A DNA stretch of 24,410 bases from Amphimedon queenslandica (lineage: Eukaryota; Porifera; Demospongiae; Haplosclerida; Niphatidae): NCBI RefSeq assembly GCF_000090795.2, contig NW_003546400.1:168271-192680 (forward strand), read 5' to 3'. Under the pieces are notes generated by a model. The model saw only the letters and a list, made by a program, of their open reading frames with translations, ran no database searches and was not told where the DNA came from. The first letter of the stretch is position 1, and each line of letters begins with the position of its first letter. Both the position numbers and the translations under genes were made by a program. Shown in pieces: positions 1-12,400 of this stretch.

Positions 1-312
1 GATTGGGAAGATCCTGAAAAGCAAGCATTAATTAGCCAGAAATTAAGCAATATGAAGAATGGGTGTAAGTGTAAGACAGGGTGTTCTAGTGCAAGGTGTC
101 GATGCAAGAAAGGTAATACCTTTTGTGGTCCTGGCTGCTACTGCATCAACTGCTCAAACACAGCTATATCAGATTCAAATGAGGATAGCAATGAAGATGT
201 ATCTGAGAGCGAATCAGAATATTCAGATATTGAAGATACTGTGAAAACTGAAATAGTAACTGATGGTATGGATGACAACATTATCGACATCTTTGATGAT
301 TCATTACTATAG
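1..312 (+). CDS. 3' end of a CXC (tesmin/TSO1-like) cysteine-rich protein
   Basis: The reading frame is open from base 1 and ends at the TAG at 310-312, so this is the C-terminal ~103 residues of a protein that starts upstream of the window. It begins DWEDPEK, and from about residue 21 carries a cysteine cluster of the form GCKCKTGC, then RCRCKKG, then FCGPGCYCINC followed by SN. This C-x-C...C-x-C-x2-C-x-N spacing is that of a CXC/CRC zinc-binding motif, which in tesmin/LIN54 proteins binds DNA. The tail is strongly acidic and serine-rich (SDSNEDSNEDVSESESEYSD) and ends DIFDDSLL. Similar DWEDP-plus-CXC C-termini occur, from memory, in uncharacterised invertebrate proteins, some possibly from mobile elements. 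It could be a separate host gene or a gene nested in an upstream BLTP1 intron. Motif recognition is firm; function and gene structure are not. Confidence 0.65.
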   Translation, partial: DWEDPEKQALISQKLSNMKNGCKCKTGCSSARCRCKKGNTFCGPGCYCINCSNTAISDSNEDSNEDVSESESEYSDIEDTVKTEIVTDGMDDNIIDIFDDSLL

Positions 313-369
313 TGTTTTATAATGTACATGTTCATGTTGAATATACTTACAGTAAATTAGTAGATAAAT

Positions 370-384
370 ACACACACACACACA
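370..384. repeat. (AC)n microsatellite
   Basis: A short run of alternating A and C lies just downstream of the CXC coding end. It is a simple-sequence repeat with no other visible role. Confidence 0.8.
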
Positions 385-819
385 TTAATCAAACAACTTT
401 ATGTATAATATCATCAACTTCTTATTGTTACTCATTAGTCACTACTCATTATGTATACAATAATTTTAACATGGTTTTGATATAAAATTAATGATCTTAT
501 ATAAGAGCACAAATGTGGCTCTTTGGTATAATACACTGTTGTTATGTATAAATGCAAAGCAAATTTATTAACCTATCAATATTCACAAAAGCTATAACTG
601 TCCAGGGAAAAGTAAAGTTTAATATCTTAAGAGCGCATGAATGATGCTGTAGAATATGTGCAAAAAGCTCACAATAAGCCTTCATAATGTATTATAACTT
701 ACAATTATTGAAGTTACTAATATATAAAACACTATTAATCATTATACTAGATAAAAATAGTTCGTTTTGTCCTTCTTTATCTTCCAAACAGTCATTTCTA
801 CCGAGCCTTGTGCCTACAG

Positions 820-930
820 CTCATTAGGTGCCATTTTACATGGCATGCCCACTTCCGTTGAAAATAAAACGCTTCCGGTTACTCACCTCTGCGACTCGGC
901 TGTTTTATGAGCGCCCAAACTGATAATTCT
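820..930. promoter_or_regulatory. Possible promoter-like patch with ETS-type sites
   Basis: This patch is richer in GC and CpG than its surroundings and contains CACTTCCG and GCTTCCGG, which match the core of ETS-family binding sites, within 35 bases of each other. A 27-codon open frame begins at the ATG at 907 and ends at 988-990; it could be an upstream ORF or chance. Two TGACGT/GACGTC-like elements follow at about 1126-1142. Only short motifs support this, and no transcript start is visible. Confidence 0.2.
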
Positions 931-1170
931 TCTTTTAAAAAGCTAACAGAGCTAGATCTTCTGATAATAATGGGCCAATATGAAATATGAAGGCTAGTTG
1001 ACTCCAGCAGCTATTGTACTGCTTATCAGAACAAACAAAACCCATTTAAGAGTGAAATACAGGCCAACCACACTGAACCACGCAGCTGTAAAATGTCGGC
1101 CATGCTGCTATGAATATCATTATAAGACGTCATTAGTGACGTATGGCTACATTTTTCAAATTCCAAGCGG

Positions 1171-1602
1171 CTGGTGTCTAGTGCTGGGCGATATTGAAAA
1201 TTTTGAAACGATATGATATAATACGATATTGCTTAAAAATGAAGATATCGATATTTTTTATCGATAAGTTGTTAAGCCACACCCATTAACTTTAATATTA
1301 CTAAAACGGCTAAATAAAGCTATTTCTGAGAACAATTATTATTGAAAAGCATTATAAAACATTCTTTGGCTTCATATAGTTCGGCTACTTCATCTACTTT
1401 CCAAGAAAATACATTTTAGTAATTTTTGAGATGTTACTCCTATAGTTAATTAACCATTTATTAAAGTTATGTAATCATTTTGTGGGCGTGGTCTTATTAT
1501 CGATATTTCCTTCAAATTTTTTCAATATTGATAAGTATCGATACCGCATTATATCGATTAAATATCGTGAGTTTTGATATATTGCCCAGCACTACTGGTG
1601 TC
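1171..1602. mobile_element. hAT-type MITE with intact 8-bp target-site duplication
   Basis: A 416-bp non-coding element at 1179-1594 has terminal inverted repeats TAGTGCTGGGCRATAT at both ends. It is flanked on both sides by the identical octamer CTGGTGTC (1171-1178 and 1595-1602). An 8-bp duplication is the hallmark of hAT superfamily insertion. The interior is AT-rich, repeats ATCGATA/TATCGAT words many times, and has no transposase frame, so it would have been moved in trans. The intact duplication and matching ends suggest a fairly recent insertion. Confidence 0.88.
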
Positions 1603-2532
1603 AAACTCAGTTGGGATATGAAATCCTCTCATACACGAATCCATGGTAAATGAAGTTTAAGCTGCTGTCTCCTCCATGCCTTTACACGTGCTGTGAGTTC
1701 TACCACACCTCTAACCCCACCCACAGGAAGAGACCATGTGGGCTTTATAGGACCATTCGTGAAATTTTGTTTCTTGAAAATTTAGCGCCGTGAAAAATTT
1801 CCCAGTATACGGTAGTTTTCTGTAATGCTCAGGTTCACAGCTGCAGGGTGTATTCAGTTAGATCAATATTACTATATGGAACCTTTAATGATACAAGAAT
1901 TAAATTTGGCCACTTTCACTATAGGGAACATTTAATGATAGATGCATTGCTTTTTCACTATAGTACTATAAGAGACATTTAGTTACACATGCATTAAAGT
2001 TTCCCTATTAATAATAAACTATTAGAAACATTTTTAATCTTGGCACTAATACTATAGGAAACATTTAATGACTAACTTTAACTGTAGCCAATATTAAGAT
2101 AGCAGTTTCATTAGTAACAAGAATAATGCTACAGACACAAGTATTTAAAAGCTATTTAGTGACCAGTGGCACTAAATTATGCCAATATACTGAGGAACAA
2201 TATCCCATTTTATGACTTTTTATAGTATGTGTCCGAATTTGGTATAAGATTGTCCTCATGACCACTGTTTGTTCTTGATTGTCCTCTCCTTGTTCCTTGT
2301 ATTATATTTGTTGCTTGTTATATCACACATGCAAAATGTGAAGTTTGGCTTAGGAAAGAGCGTAAATTCCATGACATCCCTGCTCTTTTATTAGCACCTG
2401 GTAAATGTAAAGTATCTCTTAATACAAATGTGTAATGTTACATTATTTGAAGAAAATGACAATATTTGTCTTCTTTTTAAATTCATGTGTACTTACATAC
2501 CTGTTTTGATGTTTAATGACTTTTCTCTTTAG

Positions 2533-3408
2533 GGTTTATACATCATTTGATGTTTCAATCTCTGTTACTAGTCCTGCCACTTTACATTTTGAATTTCAAG
2601 GAAAATCTGTGAGAAACAAAGAATGTATTGTTATTGTAATCATGTTAACAATAGGATCCACAATCCTTATCATTTTCTGTAAGTGGTGCAAGTCAGTTGC
2701 TTATTCATCAACCTTGGGTGATAAAGGATGATGGTTACACAACAAAGTTTAGTGGCAAGCTTACAGACTTGGAAGTATTGACAAGTTTGCCATTCCAACC
2801 TCTTGGGAAAGCTCATTGTGTTAATGTATGCTGTATGCATGTTTAATTTGACTTTGAGTTTAAGCCATCTAAAATTTAATAGTTATCTTCATCATTACAT
2901 TTTCCTCGTGTGTGGAACAGTACTCAGGCATGGCATATGAAGTTCTTGGTGGATCAACCTCAGATAAACATATTATTTCCATACATTGATTTTTTTAATG
3001 AGTTACTTGATGACTGGGTCCAATCTGATACTATTGATATTTTGGATTTTGTTCCTTTTCAGTGGCATATTGGTGTAGAAATGTCGGAGTATGAGATTTT
3101 TCTTTTTACTAATCGTTACAATTGGATTGATACTGATGAAGTTGAAAATGGTTAGTTTCTAAATAGTAAATGGTGGGAAGTGTTATAGAGCAACATGTAC
3201 ATGATATCAAAGTACATTGTACATGTTAATGTTAACATACAGTACTTTGATTAGAAACTTTTTTGCTGTATTTATAAAATTAATTTATCTTTTTAAAAAT
3301 TTTGTTTTAGAGCGAATAGCTGTTTGTGGCAAGACAGGTCACCTATCACTTGATCTACCTTTTACTGAATTTTTGCCTGACAGACAAGAAGTCACTTTTC
3401 ATGCTCAT
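2533..3408 (+). CDS. BLTP1: BLTP1 exons 1-4
   Basis: Exons are 2533-2608, 2655-2825, 2883-3150 and 3311-3408, with introns of 46, 57 and 160 bp. The first exon enters at the third base of a codon, so at least one coding exon lies upstream. It begins VYTSFDVSISVTSP and aligns without gaps to the BLTP1 stretch FELRMNIIADA. Exon 2 reads on from KSDPQSLSFSVSGASQ through DDGYTTKFSGKL. Exon 3 carries FPRVWNSTQAW, IDFFNELLDDWVQSDT and FVPFQWHIGVEM, and ends YNWIDTDEVE, all matching the conserved block around FVPYTWNF in animals. Exon 4 has CGKTGHLSLDLPFTEF. These are beta-strand-rich groove repeats in the N-terminal part of the bridge. Confidence 0.88.
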
Positions 3409-6400
3409 GTTAGCAAGTTATTTTAGTAGTTAGTTGAGTGAATTTATTTATGAATATGTACAGGGAAAGAATATTGTTGTGCGACGTTACTTCTCTCCTT
3501 CATCTGTGTCTAAAGAAAGTGTCTTTGCTCTTTCTTCCGTTCATAAGAAAAGATGGAGGATTATAAATCCATCTGAATTACATCCAGTTTATTCATTGAC
3601 ACGGAGTGCTAGTCAACCTATTAAACCTTGTGATGCTGAAGTTAATATAGTTGATCGTAATATTGAAAAGGGTACTACATCATTCAAAAAGGCACATCGT
3701 AGACGAGGCAGTGAACCACTTGTTTCACATTCTCAAAAGTATATGAAACATGATTTTGATTATGATAAGCAAAACACTGAGTTACAAAATGGAAATGAAT
3801 CTTTCCCAATGGGTTGCTGCTTGACTACATTTTACAAAGATGGATGGTTAGATATTTGCTGTGGTCCAGAGATAACAATTAACATAACATACAATGGTCA
3901 TAACTCTGATATGTCACATGTTGGATCCAGTAATGATATGGTTCCAAGTCAAGTTCTGATAGATATTAATGCTCCTCAAGTGTTATTACGGGTTTTTGGT
4001 ACTCTTGCAAGGGACCTTTTGTCATTAAAGGTTTTACTTGCTTATTATTACCACATTGTCAAGTGCATTAATTTTTAGGAAAATTATCCAGGTGAATATA
4101 TGTATTTCAAGACGTATTCTTCAAGAAGTTGTGCTCTACCTGATTGTTTAAGTAAAACAAAGGATGCTACTGATTCTGTTCATTCTGAAATTGTTACTGA
4201 TGAGAGGTTTCTTGAAGTTATTGTTAATTTCAAGTTGCAAAGGGTTACTGGAGAATTTCCAACAGTGAGAAAGTAGAAGAAATGATCATAATTTTTTTTG
4301 TATAGCACTATCCTGAAAATTTTTGTGATGAATTTCCATTGCCTTCAGCTCATTCAGAGTGTTTGTCTGTTTATGTGGAGTACAAAAGACAGGAAACTAT
4401 TGTTAAACTAACAGTGGATCCCATTACTGTTCATTTACCTTTTTTAGTATGTTATGTATGATGCATAGTAATAGTTCTAAATAGAATAACTGAATTTATA
4501 CAATTTTGATTTCACAACTTTCATTTGCTAGGTTGATGGGAAAGAACATAAGCTTGGTGTTGTGGCACTTTCTGGAGTAACCTTTTGTTGTCATGGCCTT
4601 ACAGAAATTTTGTTAAAAGAACGTGTAGAATATGCATGGATGATGAAATTAAATATTGGTGCTGTATCGGCTTCTGTTTCGTTAAATGAGGTACTCATGT
4701 TTTTAACTTTTATTATTTAACTTAGTATTTTAACAACATGGGTTAAAGCTCCCAGGTTATAACAAATTTTTTTAATCCATGCCAAGACCCTGTAGTTGTT
4801 TGCAGCATGTACATGTATGTTGATGAGTCAGTTTGTTATGTATGTTTATTGAAGCTGTTGTTGCCATCCCTTGCTTAGCTGTTTATTGTCTTTCAGTTGG
4901 TGTGGTTCTGTACATGTATAATATACTGTTGTTATTTAGTTCCTATAAACCTTTCCCGCAATGAATATTCATTAAAATTAATGAGTCATCAACCCGTCAT
5001 GATGATGAAAACCAGGTCTACTAGTGGGACAGAAAAGTGAGGCTGGCACCTAAGTTGACTGGTTTTTCAGCTGCTCTTCATTTTTTCCTTCTGTTAATGG
5101 TTATTGACTGTTGTATTGTTGGATACTATAGTTCTGATGAGAAAAAACCAGTGGTTAAGACTCTTTAGATCTACTTCTTAAGGAATGTTAGTCCTGAAAA
5201 GGTGGATCAAGGCTGTAAATTGTCTAAAATAGAATCTAGGCTTAAACATAGTAACATACATCCTTCAGTTTAAGATATTTGAGCTTCTCATGTTAAATCT
5301 GGGCATATCGAGCTTTTGTAGTATGTTTGATGGCTGTGTTTCACCAATTGAGACTTCTTCAATATTAAGGGTCCAGATTTTGCAATGTACATGAAATTGT
5401 CGAATGCAACTTGGCAGTGTGAGTTAATTGGCGATGCTTGTTATTCTACGTTGATCTTTACTTTATACCATAGATATTTATAATGAGATTGAAATTTTGC
5501 TTAGTAGATCGTATCATTAAATTAAAAACATGTAAATTAAGTAATAAAGGCTTGAAAATATTCCATGTATATGATATTTTGTGCCAATTGTACCATAGGA
5601 GAGATTGAGTGACAAAACTCTCTATTACAATTTTCTTGCCTTACTAAATTTCAGATTTTATTAAAAGCAGCTACCTGTATACTATTGAAAATGTTCCACT
5701 GATTTATAGGAAAGATTTAGTAGCCAAATGGTACTAAATCTTCCTGTGGACCATTATGACATCTTTTATTTAATGATTTTTAACTACGTTAGTTGTTGTT
5801 TTTTACTTTTTGTTTACTGTAGCTCTTTCCTGTTGTACATTATTTTTTGACTGCTCTTAGTCATGTGATTAGTCCAGCTGATGCTGTTCTGGAGGCCCCT
5901 GATTGTATATTGATTGAGCCACTGGTAGAACCATCTTCTGAACTTTTAAAGTACAAGATGTTTGTTTTAGAAGTTGCTACAATTGATTTAATTCTGAAAG
6001 AAGCTGATACAATGCTTCAAATTCAGGTATGAAATGAATGCATTACAGTATATCCTTTTATCTGAACCCTCATTTATTTGGTCTCTAATGCGCATGCAAT
6101 TACACATGCTCAGACTAGTTAATTTATTAATAACTGGTTAAAATGGCTATTGCAGCATGAGCTTAGCCAAGAGGAAGACTATTAAAGAGAAGCCTGAAAT
6201 GCTCTGCCAGTTAGAGAAAGGAAAATGATACACATTTATTCTTCAAAAAGTATAAGATAGGTTGGTCTACTGTATTACTTATCTGGACTATTCAGCTCTC
6301 TGATTAACTTTCAAAATAAAAGTGCACAATGGTTTTTAGATAATGGAGGACGTACTGTATTGTACTTATGTACTTGTACGTGATGGCTGATGACTGCATA

Positions 6401-9400
6401 CACAGTTCTGGATTACTTTAACATTACAGTTCTGGCCATATGTATACTTGTAGTGATAGTGTCCTTGTTTGGACATTGTTGTGTTTTGTCTTATTTGCTA
6501 CTGGCATTGACCTTTTTTTCATAAAGCATTGAATATTATTTATCTGCTGCCATTGCACAAAATTTTAGTAGACAAGAATAATGCTTCAATCTTTAAAATT
6601 ATTAGTTTTTACTTGTGACTATTGTTATACAAGTTTTAGAAAATATTATCAATGGAATTGTAATAATGATACTGTGGACTAAATTCTTATTGTTATTAAT
6701 TTTGTGACATAATTGAAATTGGCTACTGGTATGACAGTAGTATTCCAGGCAGTCAAGAATGAGCATGGTTGTATTTGTGGAGTAAAGAGAACCAAGGAAA
6801 CAACAGTGCTTAGGCCATTCTGCACTAGCACTTCTATTGTGCATTGAACTGGTTTCAGTCATAACCTGTACCTGATGTGAATTGACTTCAATGTGCTTTA
6901 TCTCAAACCACCTCTATATGTGGTTTGAATGCACATTCAGTGTAGAACCAGTGGCTAATGGATCAGAAATACTATTAAAATATACAAGATCTAGTATAGA
7001 ATCACTTGCTCATTAGTTCTAAATCAGTTCAAACCGCATTGAAGTATAGAAAGGCCTTAAGTATCAACATGAACCATTGTGAAACATGCCCACAATGGAA
7101 TGTAAATAGAAGTTAATGTTTTTATTTAGTACTGTTATAGCGCTCCGTGACTCTTCAATGTAAATATGCATGTACATGTAAATGTACTTTAAAAGCATAC
7201 CTGTATAGTATCAGTTTATTTATTTGTTTTAATTCTTGAGCTTTGAATTATCTTAATTAGTATTAAATTTTACTTGTATTTTGTTTTTTTAATAGACACT
7301 AGGTTTTGGTCTTGACCTTTGTAATTTACATCAGGGTACCGAGACAGTTTCACTTTCTGCAATCCTGAAAAGTTTAAATGCCTCCTTTTTAATTGAAATA
7401 CCAGAATGTTCAGGAGTGTATTGTGAATGTGCTTGTTTTGATGTTGGTGCCATTGAAGGTGACTTTTCATTAAGAGAACCCTTGGAAGCTGATTCAAATA
7501 GACAAAAATCATTTTTAAAGCTGAGTGACTTATCCCATCGATTATGGTTCCTTTGGGATAACTGTTATACCTGTGGCTGTTGTGGTGGTTGCCAATTTCT
7601 GGATGGCTGTATTTCACGAGAGGATTATTTGCCAGTGTCACACAGTAGTCGTTATTTCGCAAAAGTTAAATATGACCCAATTATAAACAGGTCGCCACGA
7701 TCTTTGCCTGAGATTCCTTTGCATCTTTCTATTGATAATGTCCCTTCACTCGAATGTTTGCATAACTGTATTCTAAAATACTATGGTTTTGCTGACTTAC
7801 AGCGAAGTGGTAGTATGAATTTACAAGAGCATGATGATGATGAATTAGTGTCACGTGATTCTGAGGCTTCTTTTGACACAGCAAAGTCTAGTTTTCAGTC
7901 TGATTCATTCTCAGGTGACGAACATTTTGCAAGTTTACAAAATTCTCCAAGTGGGTCAACGAGTGCAACAAGAGTAGACAATTCTAATGAGATCCAAGAG
8001 AATGATATTGTGGAAAAGAAAAAAGACAATTTTTTGAGTTTGTACTGGCAAATTCTAGATAAATATTTATTTTGCAATAATCTATTGCAGTTAAACTGCA
8101 AGAAATTACAGAAAAGTAAAAATAAAAGTCAAGGAAAGGCCTTATTTACCATAGATTTTCCTGAAATTATTGAATCTAATGTTGGAGTTTTGCCATACAT
8201 ATGCTACAGTGGAGAATATGAAGTATCTAATGATTGTAAATTCTCTAAAGAATCAGGCAAAGATAGTGATAAGACCTCGTCTGCTTATGTTGTCTCTGTG
8301 ACATTAGTTGGAAACATTGGCTTAGTTATCTCCCCACCTCTACTTGCTTTGATCAATCAGTAAGTTCTGCTACATACATGTTCATGTACATGTATTTATG
8401 ATCATAATTATTTTATGATCAGGGATTTCTGATGTTTTTGGGTATTTACATGTACGTCATGTATATTATTCATGTGTTGCAAGTAATGTCCTTGTTTAGT
8501 AATGTTTACTATTTTATTATGGACCTTTGAAAATGACATTGTTGGTAAAATCATTTTAAATTATACTGTCTTACTGACTTGTTCTTGTACTAGGTATGTT
8601 TCCTGTGTAAATGGTTTTGTGAGTACGCTCTGTTTGCAGTCTTTTTTAGATGTTATTTCTCTTCAGACACTTTGGAATGTTAAATCTGATTTAGAGTCTT
8701 CTAAAAAACTTCCAAATTTAGCTGTTCATCAAGATCAGCCACTGATTTATTTTTCTGTCAATACAAGTGCTACGTCACATATTCTTTTGCAAGCTCTTAA
8801 TGCTATTTCTATTCCATGTAAAAATATTGGAAGAAAAAATGATAACATTTGCTGCTCTTTTCTTACCTTTCATTCTACTGGCATAGGGATAAATTCTTTA
8901 TTGTATCGTGAAGGACATGTGAATAGTAAAGAAAGCAACAATGGTGGTGATGTTCAAGTGTGCCATAAAGTGGCTGGAGAAGTAAACATCTCAGTGTTAG
9001 AGTTGGGACTATTTGTGCATAACTTAAATGAAGAAGGCATATCATCAGTGAACAGCTCATTAAATTTTAGTACTGTTATGCCACCTAGCAGCCATCTACC
9101 AAGAATGATTGATATTTGTGAAGGGAGATTAAAACAGTTAAATGTGACTGTTGCTGCATTAATTACTGAATTAGATAGAAAAATCACCCCTATTTTGACA
9201 TGGGATCATATTGAGAGTCACTTGTTAGATGTTTCTGCTATTTATCAAACTAAAGATTCAGATTTTAACAATAGTCTTGTTTTGCAAGTCAAACTTCCCT
9301 CCATCGAATTGCAAGTTGGAAAACCGTCTCATGGTATTGCAAATGAAAAAGATATATTTGTTGATCCAGCAATTTTTGCAACTTTTGTTCGAGGTTGGAA

Positions 9401-12400
9401 ACCAATGCTTGACAAAATCATTGAAAATTTGCAAAACACCCAGATCAATAAAGTCATTTTTGAAAAAAATTTGCTTTTGCAGCTTCTGAGAAGTGCCCAA
9501 GAAGCTTCAGTGAATCGAAAGGTAAAGCGATACCTTTTAATATTTTTGATGTAAACTTAGTTTTTTAGATATTGATTCCTTGAATTTAATATTTTATTCC
9601 ACAGGTATTGAACCCCTTGTTAACAAAAGAATCGTTGGCTGTCCAGAACTGTGTTTGTTTTTTATTGCTGAGGCAGCTTTGGAATGGTTTGCCACAGGCA
9701 AAAAAGGAATCTAAAAGATGTAGTGTCAAAAGCAATATGATTGATAAAGAAATCATATCAATTTCTTTGTCCCTTGCTTTAGTGGTTTTGTCTGACCAGA
9801 TATGCCATGTTTCTGGAGACGGTGGTGAAATATCATCTTATCAGGCTCCATTGGTTAGTAGCTATCATAGCATTAGTCCGTCACCATCAGGTCTTGGGAT
9901 TCCTAATGTAGCATTTTTGGATCAAATTGGAAAATCTTATAAAAATTATTCAAAAAATATGAGCTACTCTCATTTTGTTTTACTTCGTGAGTCCTTGTTA
10001 CCTGTATATAAAGTTTGTGGCATGAAAATTACATCACAAGTAATGAGAAGTGGACAAGACAGTTTTAAATTAAACATTGACTATTATTTGAGAGTAAATG
10101 AATTGTCTCTAATAGTAGCAAATAATGAAGTTAGTCCACTTGATGAAAATTTAAAACATCCAGAACTACTAGTAAAACATTTTTGTGTTTCTGGCTCATT
10201 AGACTACGTTGTTAAGCTGTGTAATTTAGAAAGAAAGATTAATTATGTTGTAACTGTGCCACAAAGTGAACGCCCACATCGAAGTTCAAAGTATAATGTT
10301 GTATCAAAATGTAGCTTAAATTTTGACTCGTTAGCTTGTCACATTACCCTTCCTCTGTTAGTAGTTGTGCGACATACTGCTCAAAGCTTACGTCATGTAA
10401 AAGATATTTTTGTGGACTTTGAAGTAACTCTTTTATTAGTGAGAAAGTATGAGGAAGAGACACTTACTTGTGACAGAAAAAGTAATGTGACGGAGTTTAC
10501 AAGTTACTTATGTGCACTTGAGAGATCTGCGCTGTCATCATGTCAAACAGATATTAGTCTGGTCTCCGAACAATTTGAGACTTGCAATAACCCTAATAAA
10601 AGTTCTTCTGAGATACATGTGAACCCTTTAGATCTCTCTCAATCTTCTTCAATGTCAGGACACTTAGATTCCCCTGTTGAAGTGCCAGCTAATAGTCATC
10701 TTCTTTCTTCTTCAAGCCCTTATGATGCAGATGTTGTTGAAGATACTACTGATAGTCCACAGTTTTTTTCATCTGATCCTGAGGCTCCTGTTCAGAGTAG
10801 CATGGCAACTTATGGTGCCAGCAAATCCACACTTAAAATGTCTTCAAATGATGTTGTTGAAAATGAACAGCTTGACTTGTCAATCAGTCCAGGCATTAAG
10901 GACATGCTTAATATAAATGAAAGTAATCTCGATTTTAGCATATTTGGTTCTGTAAAAATTAGCAATATTCAAGTATGTGTGGGCATAGAAAGCTTTCTTT
11001 TACTTTGTGAAATGCATGAAATATCTGGAGCTGTTGACTGTCGGACTGTTTCTCCTAAAAATTGGCAGAGTCATCCTCATGCACCCCTTTCTTATAAGGT
11101 TCTTCCCTCGTATATTTCCTTAGCCAGTACTTTAAAGAAATTTGTTTTGAGTGCACAAGATCATGCAATTTCCAACAAGTAAGATATTAGATATAATTAG
11201 GGATAATTTTAATATTAAAATTGTTAATAATTTTTGTTAATGTTAAATTAATATGAACAATATCAATTGCTTATTTACTAAGTTGACAATTGTATAGGGA
11301 CCTTGGTAATCTGATATCTGAAGATTTGGAATTCTGTACAAGCATTTGTTACCTTAAAGAATATGTTGCTCCAGCTTATAGATGTTTAGTTCGGTTTCCT
11401 GGAATTCTTCTTGACATGAAGCAACCTCCTATTGTATTACATAAAAAATTGAACAAGTATATTCCAACATTTTCAGCTATTTATGAAGAAATTTTTGCGT
11501 CTTCACCTGACAGGTTAATACTTCATTTGAGTTTGATTTTATCATTCAATATTTTTAGCTTTGTTGATGATGCTGGATTTGTTGGGGCTACTCCTGCTGT
11601 TAGTGTAGCTGAGCTGCAATTTCCTCCTCATATTCCAAAAGGCTCCGCATTATTTTTTTTGAAGAAATTTAAAACTATTGTAAGGCCATTACCATCACTA
11701 ATGGTTTCATACGATGTAAGTTTTTGTAGAATTATTACAAGAATTTGCATCTTGAGTTTACTTACTTGAATTGATTGATAGATTGCACCTGTTGTTGCTC
11801 AGATTGGATCTACTACAGTTATAAAACTTGTCTTATCCATAGGACAGCATAAATTGGAATTTAATTCCAAGGTAAATAAAGCACTAAACTGTTCACAATA
11901 TCCTATTTTTTAGGAGTATAAAGATGACTTATCATTGAGACCTATTCCATTACCAGTTGTTTTATTAAGGGGAAAAGTCACACCTCGTCCTCATAGCAGA
12001 CTACCTAGTGTTACGCTGGAAGTATCTGTGAAACAAGTAGTTATTGAAGTAACTACAAATGTTTTGAATCAGTTGCTAATTCTCCAATCAGCATTCATTA
12101 AGGTTGGATTATAGTTTTTATTTATTCTGATTAAAAAATGGATCATAGTACCTATTGTATATAATTGTAGCTGTAATAGACTGAGATCGGAGATTGCATT
12201 ATTTTAACTTCATGTATATACAGTACATGTAGCTTATAAATTTCCTGTGAGGTTAATTGTTGTGAGGTTAATGAAGTGATACTGTTTGATAAATACTGTA
12301 TAGTGCTTTACTTTTGAGGGGCAAAACTTTCTCTGTTTTTATGGATTAGCTGGCAGCAAAAGTTAAGCCTCTGCAAAAGTTATAATTTATATTGTTAGTT

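Larger units (their letters stand above)
313..2532. other. Gene-poor stretch between the CXC coding end and the first recognised BLTP1 exon
   Basis: No exon could be supported here. It holds the AC microsatellite, a somewhat GC-richer patch at about 800-920, the hAT-type MITE at 1179-1594, and at about 1790-1812 a short sequence ending in CCCAGTATACGGTA that looks like one end of another MITE. Between about 1870 and 2070 a degenerate motif resembling CTATAGGRAACATTTAATGA recurs several times. An open stretch at about 2330-2402 followed by GTAAAT could be an exon joining at 2533 in phase 2, but its translation does not resemble the BLTP1 family, so it is not called. The ~385 N-terminal residues expected of BLTP1, including its transmembrane anchor, were not found here. 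Confidence 0.5.

Noticed and set aside
998..1216. 72-codon plus-strand frame
   Set aside because: It runs into the hAT MITE and has no recognisable similarity.
2330..2402. Candidate coding exon just upstream of exon 1
   Set aside because: Phase with 2533 can be made to fit, but the translation does not resemble the BLTP1 family and there is no clear acceptor.
3190..3255. Palindromic ACATGTACATG cluster in the 160-bp intron
   Set aside because: ACATGTA words are scattered throughout the larger introns, so this is probably genome-wide sequence bias and not a specific element.
7270..7662. 130-codon minus-strand frame
   Set aside because: It overlaps BLTP1 exon 10, which is strongly supported by homology on the plus strand.
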